From Chryseobacterium gleum (GTDB lineage Bacteria > Bacteroidota > Bacteroidia > Flavobacteriales_D > Crocinitomicaceae), in NCBI GenBank assembly GCA_945897805.1, contig CAMDFX010000002.1, forward strand, positions 186,001 to 250,000: a stretch of DNA of 64,000 nucleotides, written 5' to 3'. Shown in pieces: positions 22,163 through 32,745 of this stretch. The notes beneath the pieces are model-generated. The model was not told where the DNA came from, did no database searches, and saw only the letters and a program-made list of their open reading frames with translations. Made by a program: the position numbers and the translations under genes. Position 1 is the first letter of the stretch, and each line of letters begins with the position of its first letter.

Positions 22163-23371
22163 ATGGCAACAGATTTATATGTACATCCAGATTATTACAA
22201 CATGGATGATTTGCTTACAGAAGAGCAAAGATTAGTTCGTGATGCGGCTCGTGCTTGGGTGAAAAAAGAAGTTTCTCCGATCATTGATGAGCACTATGAA
22301 AAAGCAACTTTCCCAATGCATTTATTGCGTGGATTAGGAGAAATTGGTGCTTTTGGACCTTATATTCCTGAAGAATATGGCGGACCAGGTTTGGATCAAA
22401 TTTCTTACGGCTTGATTATGCAAGAATTAGAAAGATGTGATTCTGGGTTGCGTTCAACTGCTTCTGTTCAAAGTTCATTGGTGATGTACCCCATTTGGAA
22501 ATATGGTTCTGAAGAGCAAAAAATGAAATATTTGCCTAAGTTGGCCACAGGAGAAATGATGGGTTGTTTTGGATTGACTGAGCCAGATCATGGTTCAAAT
22601 CCTTCAGGAATGCTTTCTAATTTCAAAGATGCTGGCGACCATGTGATTTTAAATGGTGCGAAAATGTGGATTTCTAATTCTCCTTTCGCTGACATTGCAG
22701 TAGTTTGGGCTAAAGACGAAACAGGCCGTATCCACGGATTAATTGTTGAACGTGGAATGGAAGGCTTTTCAACACCTGAAATGCACGGAAAACTGTCTTT
22801 ACGCGCTTCTTCTACTGGAGAATTGATTTTTGTAAATGTAAAAGTTCCAAAAACAAATATTTTACCAGGAAGATCTGGCTTAGGCGCTCCATTAAGTTGT
22901 TTAGATTCTGCGAGATTTGGTATTGCTTGGGGCGCTTTGGGTGCTGCCATGGATTGCTATGATCAAGCTTTGAGATACTCTAAAGAGAGAACGCAATTTG
23001 GTGTTCCAATCGCTTCTTTTCAATTGATTCAGAAAAAATTGGCTGAAATGATTACTGAAATCACGAAAGCGCAATTATTGACTTTGAGAGTTGGACAACT
23101 TAGAAATGAAGGCAAAGCAACAAGTGCTCAAATTTCGATGGCGAAAAGAAACAATGTTGAAATTGCTTTGAATATTGCGCGTGAAGCAAGACAAATTCAC
23201 GGTGCAATGGGTATTACAAGTGAGTATTCTATTATGCGCCACATGGCAAACTTGGAATCAGTTGTTACTTATGAAGGTACGCACGACATTCATTTGTTGA
23301 TTACAGGTCTTGACATCACAGGAATTTCTGCTTTCACTCGTGACATGCCAGATTTGTCAAATATGAAATAA
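22163..23371 (+). CDS. Acyl-CoA dehydrogenase, glutaryl-CoA dehydrogenase-like
   Basis: GCFGLTEPDHGSNP, YEGTHDIHLLITGLDITGI. Confidence 0.9.
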   Translation: MATDLYVHPDYYNMDDLLTEEQRLVRDAARAWVKKEVSPIIDEHYEKATFPMHLLRGLGEIGAFGPYIPEEYGGPGLDQISYGLIMQELERCDSGLRSTASVQSSLVMYPIWKYGSEEQKMKYLPKLATGEMMGCFGLTEPDHGSNPSGMLSNFKDAGDHVILNGAKMWISNSPFADIAVVWAKDETGRIHGLIVERGMEGFSTPEMHGKLSLRASSTGELIFVNVKVPKTNILPGRSGLGAPLSCLDSARFGIAWGALGAAMDCYDQALRYSKERTQFGVPIASFQLIQKKLAEMITEITKAQLLTLRVGQLRNEGKATSAQISMAKRNNVEIALNIAREARQIHGAMGITSEYSIMRHMANLESVVTYEGTHDIHLLITGLDITGISAFTRDMPDLSNMK

Positions 23372-23394
23372 GATTAGTTCATTACTAAATACTC

Positions 23395-23422
23395 AAAAGC
23401 GGAAGTAACACTCCGCTTTTTT
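23395..23422 (+). terminator. Intrinsic terminator
   Basis: AAAAGCGGA...TCCGCTTTTTT. Confidence 0.75.
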
Positions 23423-23459
23423 ATTTTATTAGTGTCATTGATGCTAATTCAGAGGAAAT

Positions 23460-24470
23460 TTATTTGATTAATTCTATCACCCTTGCTGATTCAATTTGAG
23501 ATATTGAACTCATCGAAGGGTTAACTTTTGATAACTCTCTGTGTTCATCATTTACGACAATTTGCACATTTTCTCCCACGGACTTCCATCTTCCTGGATG
23601 AATTGGTCTTTTTGGAGAATACAAGCCAATTGTCTGCAAACCTAAAACTCCTGCTAAATGCAAAGGGCCTGTGCTACAAGCGACCAATGTGTCACATTTA
23701 GAAACTAAATTGATCAGTTGATCTAATGTTAATTTTCCAGTTGTATCAATGCAGTTTGCGTGCTTAGGAATGAAAGTTCTGATATGAACCCCATCATTTT
23801 CTGTTCCCGTGAATATTACACTAAATCCCCTATTCAATAAATTTTTGGCGACAATTGCATATTTTTCAATCGGCCATTCCATCGCACTGCCCTGAGACTT
23901 GGCATGTAAAATTACTTTTTTCGTAGGTTTGGCAAGTTCATTTTCTGTGTTTTCTGGCAGAGAAATATCTTTAGCTTTAAAATTTTTCATCCAAGAAGAA
24001 ATTTCTTCTAAGCTTGGCAACTCATCAATTCCAAATGGTTTCAGCAACTCAAAATTTAGTTGAGACTCATGAAATTCAGAATTTTTTCTTGAGAAGCCTA
24101 ATCTAATATTACAGCTCAATAGATGATATACCCTATGAGATGAGCCAACTCGCGTTTTGATTTTTGCCTTTTTAACCAAATCAGCGATATTTTTCTTTGG
24201 AAAAACATGAATACAAACATCAATATTTTTAGCCTTTAAAAAATCAACTCTAACTGATTCTGGCATCTTTTCCATTTCTGCCCATTCGATAATTTCATCA
24301 ATCTGCGGCAAGCATTCAATAACTGGTTTGGTGTACGTATTCCCTAAAAAAATAATCTTGGCAGTTGGATAGTTTTTTTTAATCCAAACACACATTGGCA
24401 GCGTCAATACAACATCACCAATACTGTCGGTTCTGCTTATTAAAACTGTCTTGTTATTTAAATCAATCAT
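23460..24470 (-). CDS. Glycosyltransferase family 9 (heptosyltransferase-like)
   Basis: ISRTDSIGDVVLTLPM, HAKSQGSAMEWP, CSTGPLHLAGVLG. Confidence 0.9.
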   Translation of the reverse strand: MIDLNNKTVLISRTDSIGDVVLTLPMCVWIKKNYPTAKIIFLGNTYTKPVIECLPQIDEIIEWAEMEKMPESVRVDFLKAKNIDVCIHVFPKKNIADLVKKAKIKTRVGSSHRVYHLLSCNIRLGFSRKNSEFHESQLNFELLKPFGIDELPSLEEISSWMKNFKAKDISLPENTENELAKPTKKVILHAKSQGSAMEWPIEKYAIVAKNLLNRGFSVIFTGTENDGVHIRTFIPKHANCIDTTGKLTLDQLINLVSKCDTLVACSTGPLHLAGVLGLQTIGLYSPKRPIHPGRWKSVGENVQIVVNDEHRELSKVNPSMSSISQIESARVIELIK

Positions 24471-24484
24471 AGTAGTAATCGAAT

Positions 24485-25246
24485 TTAATTAGTTTTTTGA
24501 TTTGTTAAAATTCTCATTTTTTTATACTTCAAATAGGTTGCATAGGCAGAAATTCGGGCAATTGTAAATCCAACTTTACCATCTAAAAAACCCAATTTGA
24601 ATAAATAATCTCTCAAAAATTTCACCACCGGGCTAAAAATCAATTTATACATTGGACTCTTTTTTCCCTGCAGAAATAAATCTTTTGCTTGTATTGTTGT
24701 AAATTTTTCTGTTTGATTATAATGTTGTTCAACACTGTAATAGCTGTAATGCAAACAATCTCCTTTTAGATGTAAAATTTCACTTTCTTCATCAAAACTT
24801 ACCGTTTCATGAATATCCCCTTCCCATCTTGCAGAAGATCTGTTGAATAATCTGATTTTTGAATCGGGATACCAACCTCCATTTTTAACCCATTTACCGC
24901 AATAATTTGTTAATCGATTAAATTTTGCCGGTGTATTTACAGCCTTTTGCTGCCATTCTTGGATTGACTGAATCAACGACTCTGAAAGCGCTTCGTCAGC
25001 ATCTAAAGATAAAATCCAATCGTTTTTAGCCAAAGAATTTCCTTTGTTTTTGGATCCAGAATAACCCTCCCAAGGGTGTGAAACAAAATGAATTTGCATC
25101 TTTTCACAAATCTCTTTGGTTCGGTCTGTTGAAAAAGAGTCTACCACAATTACCTCATCTGCAATTATTCTAACCGAATCAATACATCTTTCGATGTTTC
25201 GCTCTTCGTTAAAAGTGATAATTACAACTGAAATTGGAGTTAACAT
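24485..25246 (-). CDS. Glycosyltransferase family 2 (WaaE/KdtX-like)
   Basis: ISVVIITFNEERNIERCIDSV, LSLDADEALSESL. Confidence 0.88.
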   Translation of the reverse strand: MLTPISVVIITFNEERNIERCIDSVRIIADEVIVVDSFSTDRTKEICEKMQIHFVSHPWEGYSGSKNKGNSLAKNDWILSLDADEALSESLIQSIQEWQQKAVNTPAKFNRLTNYCGKWVKNGGWYPDSKIRLFNRSSARWEGDIHETVSFDEESEILHLKGDCLHYSYYSVEQHYNQTEKFTTIQAKDLFLQGKKSPMYKLIFSPVVKFLRDYLFKLGFLDGKVGFTIARISAYATYLKYKKMRILTNQKTN

Positions 25247-25410
25247 TAATTTAATATTAAGTGGGGCTAAAGGTAGTAGAAAAAAAAGAAAAAAAGAAAA
25301 GAGCAGCTAAATAAATGGTTAAAAGACTTAACAACTAATAAGTTAGTTGTTTTTCATCCCTAGTAACAACAACGTATAAAAGAAAGAAAAATTAGTTTGA
25401 ATCATCAAAT

Positions 25411-27519
25411 TTACCTTATTTCACCTCCTGCTGTAAAGTTTTTCTCAGGAAACATGAAACTCAATTCCCCTTTTTCATTTTCAGCCATCAAAATCATTCC
25501 TTGTGACTCAACGCCACGAATTTTACGTGGTTCCAAATTTAACAAGACTGAAACCGTTTTTCCAATGATCTCTTCAGGCGAATAATGTTCCGCAATTCCT
25601 GAAACAATCGTTCTGATATCAATTCCAGTATCTACAATCAATTTCAATAATTTATCTGCTTTGGGCACTTTTTCAGCTTCCAAAATTGTTCCTAAACGAA
25701 TGTCTAATTTGCTAAAATCATTAAAACTAACATTTTGTTTTTGAGGCGCTACAGCTTTTTCTTCCACAACAGAATTTTGTTGACTCAATTTTAAAAATGC
25801 AATTTCAGCTTCCACCAAACTATCTTCTATTTTTGGAAATAAAATTTCTGGTGTTTGCACTAGATCTCCTGATTTCAACACGTTTGCTTTGCCAGTTTCA
25901 CTCCAAGCTGGCAAATCTATGTTTAAGCAAGTTCTCAGTTTTTTAGCTGTTGAAGGCAAGAAAGGTTCTAAAAGCAGCGAAAGATTTGCGGTAATTTGCA
26001 GCGCAACATGCATGATTGTTTCCACGCGTTTAGGATCTGCTTTAACCAATTTCCACGGTTCGTTTTCCGCCAGATACTTGTTTCCTAATCTTGCCAAATT
26101 CATTACTTCAGATTGTGCATCACGCAATTTGTATGCGTAAATCAATTTTTCAATTTTTGCAGGAAAAAGACCTAATTCGGACAATACTTGTTGATCTGCT
26201 TCGGTTAAAACTCCCAATTCCGGGACTTTTCCGTCGTAATATTTTTGTGTTAAGACCAAGGCACGGTTAACAAAATTGCCTAAAATATCAGCCAATTCAC
26301 TGTTTACACGAGTTTGAAATTCTTTCCAAGTAAATTCGCTGTCTTTGCTTTCTGGTGCAATAGCCGTTAATGTATATTTCAACTCGTCCATTTTTTCTGG
26401 ATATCGTTCCAAATATTCGTGTAACCAAACTGCCCAATTGCGTGACGTGGAAAATTTATCACCCTCTAAATTCAGGAATTCATAAGCTGGCACATTGTCT
26501 GGTAAAATTAAATCTCCATGATCTTTTAGCAAAATCGGGAAAATTATGGCGTGAAAAACGATGTTGTCTTTTCCAATAAAATGCACCAATTTGGTATCGC
26601 CCGTCCAGTAATCTTTCCAGTCTTTATTGTTGTCAATTGCCCATTGTTTGGTTGCTGAAATATAACCAATTGGCGCATCAAGCCACACATACAATACCTT
26701 TCCGTCGGCTCCTTCCAGCGGCACTTTTACTCCCCAATCCAAATCTCTGGTCATGGCGCGGGAATGCAAACCACTATCAATCCAAGACAAAGATTGGCCA
26801 ATCACTTGATTTCTCCAAGGTTTCGGATCATGTTGTTGTTTGCCGTCTAGCGTTCCTTCTTTGATCCAAGGTCTGAGCCAAGATTCATGTCTATCCATCG
26901 GTAAAAACCAATGGGAAGTAGATTTCAAAACTGGTTTTTTTCCGCTTAATGTTGATTTTGGGTTGATTAATTCAATTGGACTCAAATCGGTACCGCATTT
27001 CTCACACTGATCTCCATAAGCATTTGGATTTTGACATTTAGGACACTCTCCTGTAATGTATCTATCGGCCAAAAACTGTTGAAATTCTTCATCAAAATAT
27101 TGTTCGGTTGTTTCTTCAACAAACTTATTGTTTTCATTTAGTTTCAAGAAAAAATCTTGCGCAGTACGGTGATGTAATTCAGAGGATGTACGGTGAAAAA
27201 TATCAAAAGAAATATCAAATTTTTTGAAAGAATCCCCTATAATTTTATTGTATTTATCGACAATTTCTTGTGGCGTAATCCCTTCTTTTTTAGCCCGCAA
27301 GGTAATTGCTGCACCATGTTCATCGCTTCCGCAAATAAATGCTACATCATGGCCGTTCATTCTTAAAAAACGCACAAAAATATCCGCAGGAAGGTAAACT
27401 CCGGCTACATGCCCGAGGTGCAAAGGGCCATTTGCATAAGGCAAAGCAGCTGTTACAGTATATCTTGATTTTGTCATTTTGTGAATTTCGATTGAACCAC
27501 AAAGATAATGAAAACCCAA
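25411..27519 (-). CDS. metG: Methionyl-tRNA synthetase; true start probably Met at 27477
   Basis: TAALPYANGPLHLGHVAG, zinc motif CPKCQNPNAYGDQCEKCG, KFSTSRNWAVWL, C-terminal tRNA-binding domain. Confidence 0.97.
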   Translation of the reverse strand: MGFHYLCGSIEIHKMTKSRYTVTAALPYANGPLHLGHVAGVYLPADIFVRFLRMNGHDVAFICGSDEHGAAITLRAKKEGITPQEIVDKYNKIIGDSFKKFDISFDIFHRTSSELHHRTAQDFFLKLNENNKFVEETTEQYFDEEFQQFLADRYITGECPKCQNPNAYGDQCEKCGTDLSPIELINPKSTLSGKKPVLKSTSHWFLPMDRHESWLRPWIKEGTLDGKQQHDPKPWRNQVIGQSLSWIDSGLHSRAMTRDLDWGVKVPLEGADGKVLYVWLDAPIGYISATKQWAIDNNKDWKDYWTGDTKLVHFIGKDNIVFHAIIFPILLKDHGDLILPDNVPAYEFLNLEGDKFSTSRNWAVWLHEYLERYPEKMDELKYTLTAIAPESKDSEFTWKEFQTRVNSELADILGNFVNRALVLTQKYYDGKVPELGVLTEADQQVLSELGLFPAKIEKLIYAYKLRDAQSEVMNLARLGNKYLAENEPWKLVKADPKRVETIMHVALQITANLSLLLEPFLPSTAKKLRTCLNIDLPAWSETGKANVLKSGDLVQTPEILFPKIEDSLVEAEIAFLKLSQQNSVVEEKAVAPQKQNVSFNDFSKLDIRLGTILEAEKVPKADKLLKLIVDTGIDIRTIVSGIAEHYSPEEIIGKTVSVLLNLEPRKIRGVESQGMILMAENEKGELSFMFPEKNFTAGGEIR

Positions 27520-27742
27520 AGGATTAAAAATAGAGAATTGGTATTAACCTGAGTTCGATTATTCAAACTTGGTCAAAACACCTATAAATAGTGAGATACG
27601 ACATTTTTTAAATCGGAATATCGAGATATTTCGGTGCAAAAAAGGGAAGTAGATTGCTTTTTATTGGTGAACTTGCGTATTTCTTGCTTAATTTAACAAC
27701 TTGTTTCCATTGATTTGTATTTTGCTGCTGCGAAATTCCGTT

Positions 27743-28588
27743 TTAGAAATTAAAAGTTAAACCAAAAGTAAGCGGATAAACCTGCTCTGTTTTATTGGTA
27801 TCAAAAAGCGGCAGTAAGCTATAATTAGCAAAAACACCCCAATCACTGTAGCCCATTCTCACCGTTCCATCTAGTTTAAAGGCATTTAAGCCATAAGCTC
27901 CTTTCACTTTTTCTTTAGAGTCAACGCCAGATTGTTCATACTTTCTTTTCACACTAGATGCCAATCTTATTCCGCCAATTACACCTGCCGCAAAGTAGAA
28001 CGATTTGTCTTCATCTGCATTTGTATTGAATTCCAGAAGTAATGGAATCTGCAAATATGTGGCTCTTAATTTGTTTTTTGAAAATTTGTTAATTGTATCT
28101 GAATAAACCCAAATAGAATCTACATTTTCATTTAGAATATAGTTGTTTTTTAACCCAATTTGATTGAAGTTGAGTCCAATTCCAGTTGTGATGCCAACAT
28201 ATTCTTTGTAAATATTAAATCGGTGGTCCAGCAAATTAAAGTTCCAATAAAATGATTTAGCTGGGTCATTTTCCCACTGAGGATTGTTTGGAAAACTTGA
28301 TTTAAATTGCCCATTTGTAAGCATATTGACACCAAAATCAAACCCAGCCCAATGGCCATCATGAGATGAATTATGCTCTTTTTCACCTCCCTCTTCCACA
28401 TCTATTGTATCATTTGATTCTGTTTCATTGTCAATTACTACCATTCCCTTTGGCGTTTTGATGATGAGCACTTGCGTTTCACCCATATTGATACGCATTG
28501 TATCAGGAACATTTTCTTTTTCCGATTCTTGCGCTTGCGCTGACATTAATCCAATTATTGCCAATGCTGTGATAAATAGTTTTTTCAT
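27743..28588 (-). CDS. Outer-membrane beta-barrel (PorT-like) protein
   Basis: Signal peptide; FDFGVNM..., terminal GLTFNF. Confidence 0.6.
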   Translation of the reverse strand: MKKLFITALAIIGLMSAQAQESEKENVPDTMRINMGETQVLIIKTPKGMVVIDNETESNDTIDVEEGGEKEHNSSHDGHWAGFDFGVNMLTNGQFKSSFPNNPQWENDPAKSFYWNFNLLDHRFNIYKEYVGITTGIGLNFNQIGLKNNYILNENVDSIWVYSDTINKFSKNKLRATYLQIPLLLEFNTNADEDKSFYFAAGVIGGIRLASSVKRKYEQSGVDSKEKVKGAYGLNAFKLDGTVRMGYSDWGVFANYSLLPLFDTNKTEQVYPLTFGLTFNF

Positions 28589-28857
28589 TAACTGTTTTTT
28601 AAATTTTCAATCTACTATTTGGAAATACAAGTTTATTTCATGCCTGATTGCTCGTTAGACCCTGTTTCTAAACAATAGTTACATTGAAAACCTGTTTTTT
28701 TAAAATTATTTTCAAACTATTAAAATTCAGCCTATTAAAATGACGTTTTTTCACATGCTATTTTTTATCAAAACTGTGCCTGAATTTTTGAAAAAAATTG
28801 AATTTGTTTTTTTTGTATTTTAAGGATTATTGGCTAAATTCATAGCCTCTAAAGACT

Positions 28858-31542
28858 ATGAAAATGAAAAAAATCGTTAAAACTATTTCGTTAATCTTTG
28901 CGCTGGCGTGTTTTACATACACGAATGCACAGATGAAATCAACTCCTTCTTATTGGGAAAAAACAACCGAACCAGCAGTTCCAGCAATGGCAACAAGAGT
29001 GATTCAACCCAATGTTTATCTGAATTTTCAATTAAATGTAGCTGAATTGAAAAACAAGCTCCAATATGCAAGTTTAAAAACCGATTTAAATCCAACGGAA
29101 ATATTTATAGCATTGCCACATCCTGATGGTCAATTTTATGAATATCAAGTGTTTCTAAACACAACGATGCATCCTGAATTGCAAGCAAATTTTCCAGAAA
29201 TCAGATCTTATGATGCAATTGCAACCAATCATTCAGGAAATACAGTAAAATTAGACGTTACACCACAAGGTTTTCATGCGATGATTTTGTCGCCAAGTGA
29301 ATCGACCATTTTTATTGATCCTTATTCTTTTGGTGGTGGAGATATTTCAAATTACATCGTTTATTTCAAAAAGGACTTCAAAACTGACAAGATTTTTGAT
29401 TGCAGCTTTCTTTCTGAAGAAAATTCAATCAATGTTGGTCAAGAAGAATTTACCCCAAAAGCTTTTGGTACTTGTGAATTGAGAACCTACAGGCTGGCAC
29501 TTTCTGCTACTGGCGAATACACTACCTTTCATGGCGGAACAGTTGCATTAGCGCAAGCTGCACAGGTTACAACAATGAATCGTGTAAATGGTGTTTACGA
29601 AACAGACATGGCCATCACGATGGTTATTATTCCGAACAATGATTTATTAATTTATACAAATTCAGCATCCGATCCTTTTACCAACGGGACACCGGGCTCG
29701 ATGATTACACAAAACCAAACTGCTGTAAATGCTGCAATTGGAAGTTCAAACTACGATATTGGTCACGTTTTCGGAACAAATAGTGGTGGCCTTGCTGGCT
29801 TAGGAGTTGTTTGTGGAACGCAAAAAGCACGCGGAGTTACTGGAAGCGGCGCACCTATTGGTGATCCTTTTGATATTGATTATGTAGCGCATGAAATGGG
29901 GCATCAATTTTCAGGAAATCACTCTTTCAATAATTCTTGCAGCGGAAACAGAAATAATAACACTGCTGTTGAACCAGGAAGTGGAACGACAATCATGGGT
30001 TATGCCGGAATTTGCGCACCAGATATTCAATCGAATAGTGATGATCATTTTCATGGAAGAAATTTACAAGAAATTGGAGCGTTTATAACGGGAGCATCGC
30101 ATACTTGCCCAGTAAAAACACCATTAAACAACACAGCACCAAATATTTCATCTACAGTTGGAACGGTTACAATTCCAGCAAGTACGCCTTTTGCTTTGAC
30201 AGCAATTGCAACTGATGCCGACGGAAATACTTTGACTTATTGCTGGGAACAAATAAACAATGAAATATCTACTCAAGCCCCTGTAGCTTCTGCAACTGGA
30301 GGGCCAAATTTTAGATCTATTTCACCATCAACTAGTCCAACACGTTATTTTCCCACAATTGCAAGTCAAATGTCAAATGGACCTTTTACTTGGGAAGTTA
30401 TCCCCTCCGTTTCAAGAACCATGAATTTTAGAGTGACCGTAAGAGACAACGCAATTGGAGGTAGTTGCAATGACCATGAAGATGTAACAATTACTACAAC
30501 TTCTACCGCGGGACCATTTATTGTGAATTACCCAAGTTTAACAGGTATTTCATGGGCTGTTGGTGATACAAGAACAGTAACTTGGAGTGTAGCAAACACA
30601 GATGTTGCTCCGGTTGCATGCGCCAATGTAAATGTAATGTTGTCAGTAGATGGCGGTATAACTTTTACAACCATACTTGCTAATACTCCAAACGACGGAT
30701 CTCAAGATGTTTTGGTGCCAAATTCTATTACCACAACTGCAATCATCATGGTAATTTGCGAAAATGGAACTTTCTTTGATGTTTCAAACAACTTTTTTGA
30801 AATCACAACTGGTGTAAGTTGCACCTCACCATCTTTACCTGTTCTAGCAGGAAACAACACCATGTGTTTGGGCGGATCTGCAACATTAACTGTCACTGGT
30901 GGTTCGTTAAATGACGCAACAGATTGGCACTGGTATACAGGAAGTTGCGGCGGAACAGCAGTTGGAACAGGAACATCAATAATCGCCTCTTCTCCTGGAA
31001 TTTATTATGTGCGCGGCGAAGGCGGATGTGTAACACCAGGAAATTGTGCTACAGTTAATTTACAAATACAAACCATCGTAAATACCGTTGTTGTTTCTGG
31101 AGTACAAATGACCGCAAATCAATCTAGCGCTACTTATCAATGGATTGATTGCGCGAATGGAAACGCCATAATCACTGGTGCAACAGGACAATCTTATACC
31201 GCAACAAATAACGGTCAATATGCGGTAATTATTACAAGAAATGGATGCACAGACACTTCAGATTGCATTACAATAAACAGTGCAGGAATTGAAGATTTGA
31301 ACCTGATAAACGTACAGATCTATCCAAACCCTGTTGCATCAACTTTAACTGTTGATTTCGGTCAAGCAATTAATTTAGATGTGATTGAATTAACAGATGC
31401 TTTGGGAAGAATTGTTCAGACGTTCAAAAACTTCAACGGAAATCAAATTCAAATTGATTTAGCGAAAGAAAGTAGCGGTGTTTATTTCTTGAATTTAAAC
31501 ATTGATCAGAACTCAAAAACGCTGAAAGTCATTAAACAATAA
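28858..31542 (+). CDS. T9SS-exported reprolysin-like (M12B) zinc metalloprotease
   Basis: HEMGHQFSGNH zinc motif; Ig-like module; C-terminal YPNPVASTLTVDF...KTLKVIKQ sorting domain. Confidence 0.88.
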   Translation: MKMKKIVKTISLIFALACFTYTNAQMKSTPSYWEKTTEPAVPAMATRVIQPNVYLNFQLNVAELKNKLQYASLKTDLNPTEIFIALPHPDGQFYEYQVFLNTTMHPELQANFPEIRSYDAIATNHSGNTVKLDVTPQGFHAMILSPSESTIFIDPYSFGGGDISNYIVYFKKDFKTDKIFDCSFLSEENSINVGQEEFTPKAFGTCELRTYRLALSATGEYTTFHGGTVALAQAAQVTTMNRVNGVYETDMAITMVIIPNNDLLIYTNSASDPFTNGTPGSMITQNQTAVNAAIGSSNYDIGHVFGTNSGGLAGLGVVCGTQKARGVTGSGAPIGDPFDIDYVAHEMGHQFSGNHSFNNSCSGNRNNNTAVEPGSGTTIMGYAGICAPDIQSNSDDHFHGRNLQEIGAFITGASHTCPVKTPLNNTAPNISSTVGTVTIPASTPFALTAIATDADGNTLTYCWEQINNEISTQAPVASATGGPNFRSISPSTSPTRYFPTIASQMSNGPFTWEVIPSVSRTMNFRVTVRDNAIGGSCNDHEDVTITTTSTAGPFIVNYPSLTGISWAVGDTRTVTWSVANTDVAPVACANVNVMLSVDGGITFTTILANTPNDGSQDVLVPNSITTTAIIMVICENGTFFDVSNNFFEITTGVSCTSPSLPVLAGNNTMCLGGSATLTVTGGSLNDATDWHWYTGSCGGTAVGTGTSIIASSPGIYYVRGEGGCVTPGNCATVNLQIQTIVNTVVVSGVQMTANQSSATYQWIDCANGNAIITGATGQSYTATNNGQYAVIITRNGCTDTSDCITINSAGIEDLNLINVQIYPNPVASTLTVDFGQAINLDVIELTDALGRIVQTFKNFNGNQIQIDLAKESSGVYFLNLNIDQNSKTLKVIKQ

Positions 31543-31563
31543 AAGCTTTTAAATTTAGTAAGG

Positions 31564-31590
31564 AAAGGAGGCAATTTGCCTCCTTTTTTT
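31564..31590 (+). terminator. Intrinsic terminator
   Basis: AAAGGAGGCAA-T-TTGCCTCCTTT followed by T run. Confidence 0.85.
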
Positions 31591-31776
31591 ATGTAATTAA
31601 GTTTTGAAATTATTAGTAAGTTGATGAAAAATCGTTTTTACATGCCCCTTTATTTCAAAATACTGTTCTGTTGGTTTACCGAAGTACAAATAATCCCATT
31701 TAACGTTAATTTTGAACTATCTAACAAACAAAATGCAAGGCGGTGCGTTCCACCTAGAAACAAATAAAATTAAAAC

Positions 31777-32619
31777 ATGAAAAAAATAATCTTTTCGATT
31801 TTCATTATTGGTTTATCTAGTAGTTTAAATGCACAAAAAAGTTGCTGCTCAAAGCCCACAGAATCAACAGAAACATTTGCGATGTTGACACAAGATGAAA
31901 ACTTTGTTGCCACGCACCTAGACCCAAAACCTTTCACATTAGAAAACCCAATTGGAAAAGAAATTTCATTCAAAACGAAAGATGGAATCAATGGCCATGC
32001 CTATGAAATCAAAGCGGCTAAACCCACTAATAATTATGTCTTAGTTATTCATGAATGGTGGGGATTGAATGATTATATCAAGCAAGAATCAGAAAAAATA
32101 TACCAAACATTGGGAAATGTGAACGTGATTGCCATTGATTTATACGACCAAAAAGTGGCAACGGTGAAAGATTCTGCAGCAAAGTATATGCAATCTGTTC
32201 AAACGGTTAGGGCAGAAAACATCATCAACGGCGTGCTTTCTCATGTTGGAAAAAAAACTAAAATTGCCACAATTGGCTGGTGTTTTGGTGGCGGTTGGAG
32301 TATGCAAACAAGCTTACTCGCTGGGGAAAAAAGCAAAGCTTGCGTCATGTACTACGGGATGCCTGAAGAAAATATTGAAAAGATTCAAACCTTGCAATCT
32401 CCAGTGCTATTTGTTTGGCCAAAACAAGATCAATGGATCAATAAAGAAATGGTTGATCAATTTGAAAACAACATGAAAATAGCTTACAAAAGGTTAACTG
32501 TTGAAGCTTACGAGGCAGATCATGCTTTTGCAAATCCAAGTAATCCAAAATACAGTAAAACACTTGCCGATGATGCATTCAACAAGGCAATGGCATTTAT
32601 CAAATTGAATTTAAAATAA
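31777..32619 (+). CDS. Dienelactone hydrolase family protein (secreted)
   Basis: HEWWGLNDYIK, GWCFGGGWSMQTSL, EADHAFANPSNPKY. Confidence 0.88.
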   Translation: MKKIIFSIFIIGLSSSLNAQKSCCSKPTESTETFAMLTQDENFVATHLDPKPFTLENPIGKEISFKTKDGINGHAYEIKAAKPTNNYVLVIHEWWGLNDYIKQESEKIYQTLGNVNVIAIDLYDQKVATVKDSAAKYMQSVQTVRAENIINGVLSHVGKKTKIATIGWCFGGGWSMQTSLLAGEKSKACVMYYGMPEENIEKIQTLQSPVLFVWPKQDQWINKEMVDQFENNMKIAYKRLTVEAYEADHAFANPSNPKYSKTLADDAFNKAMAFIKLNLK

Positions 32620-32745
32620 CACAAAATCATTGATTTACAATTTTTTAAATGCTTTGAGAATTATCTTGATGCGTTTTTTTATTTGAATCCAGCATTATTA
32701 AAAACAGATTCGTTCAGGCAAAGAAATAAAGCACATTCTACCTAA

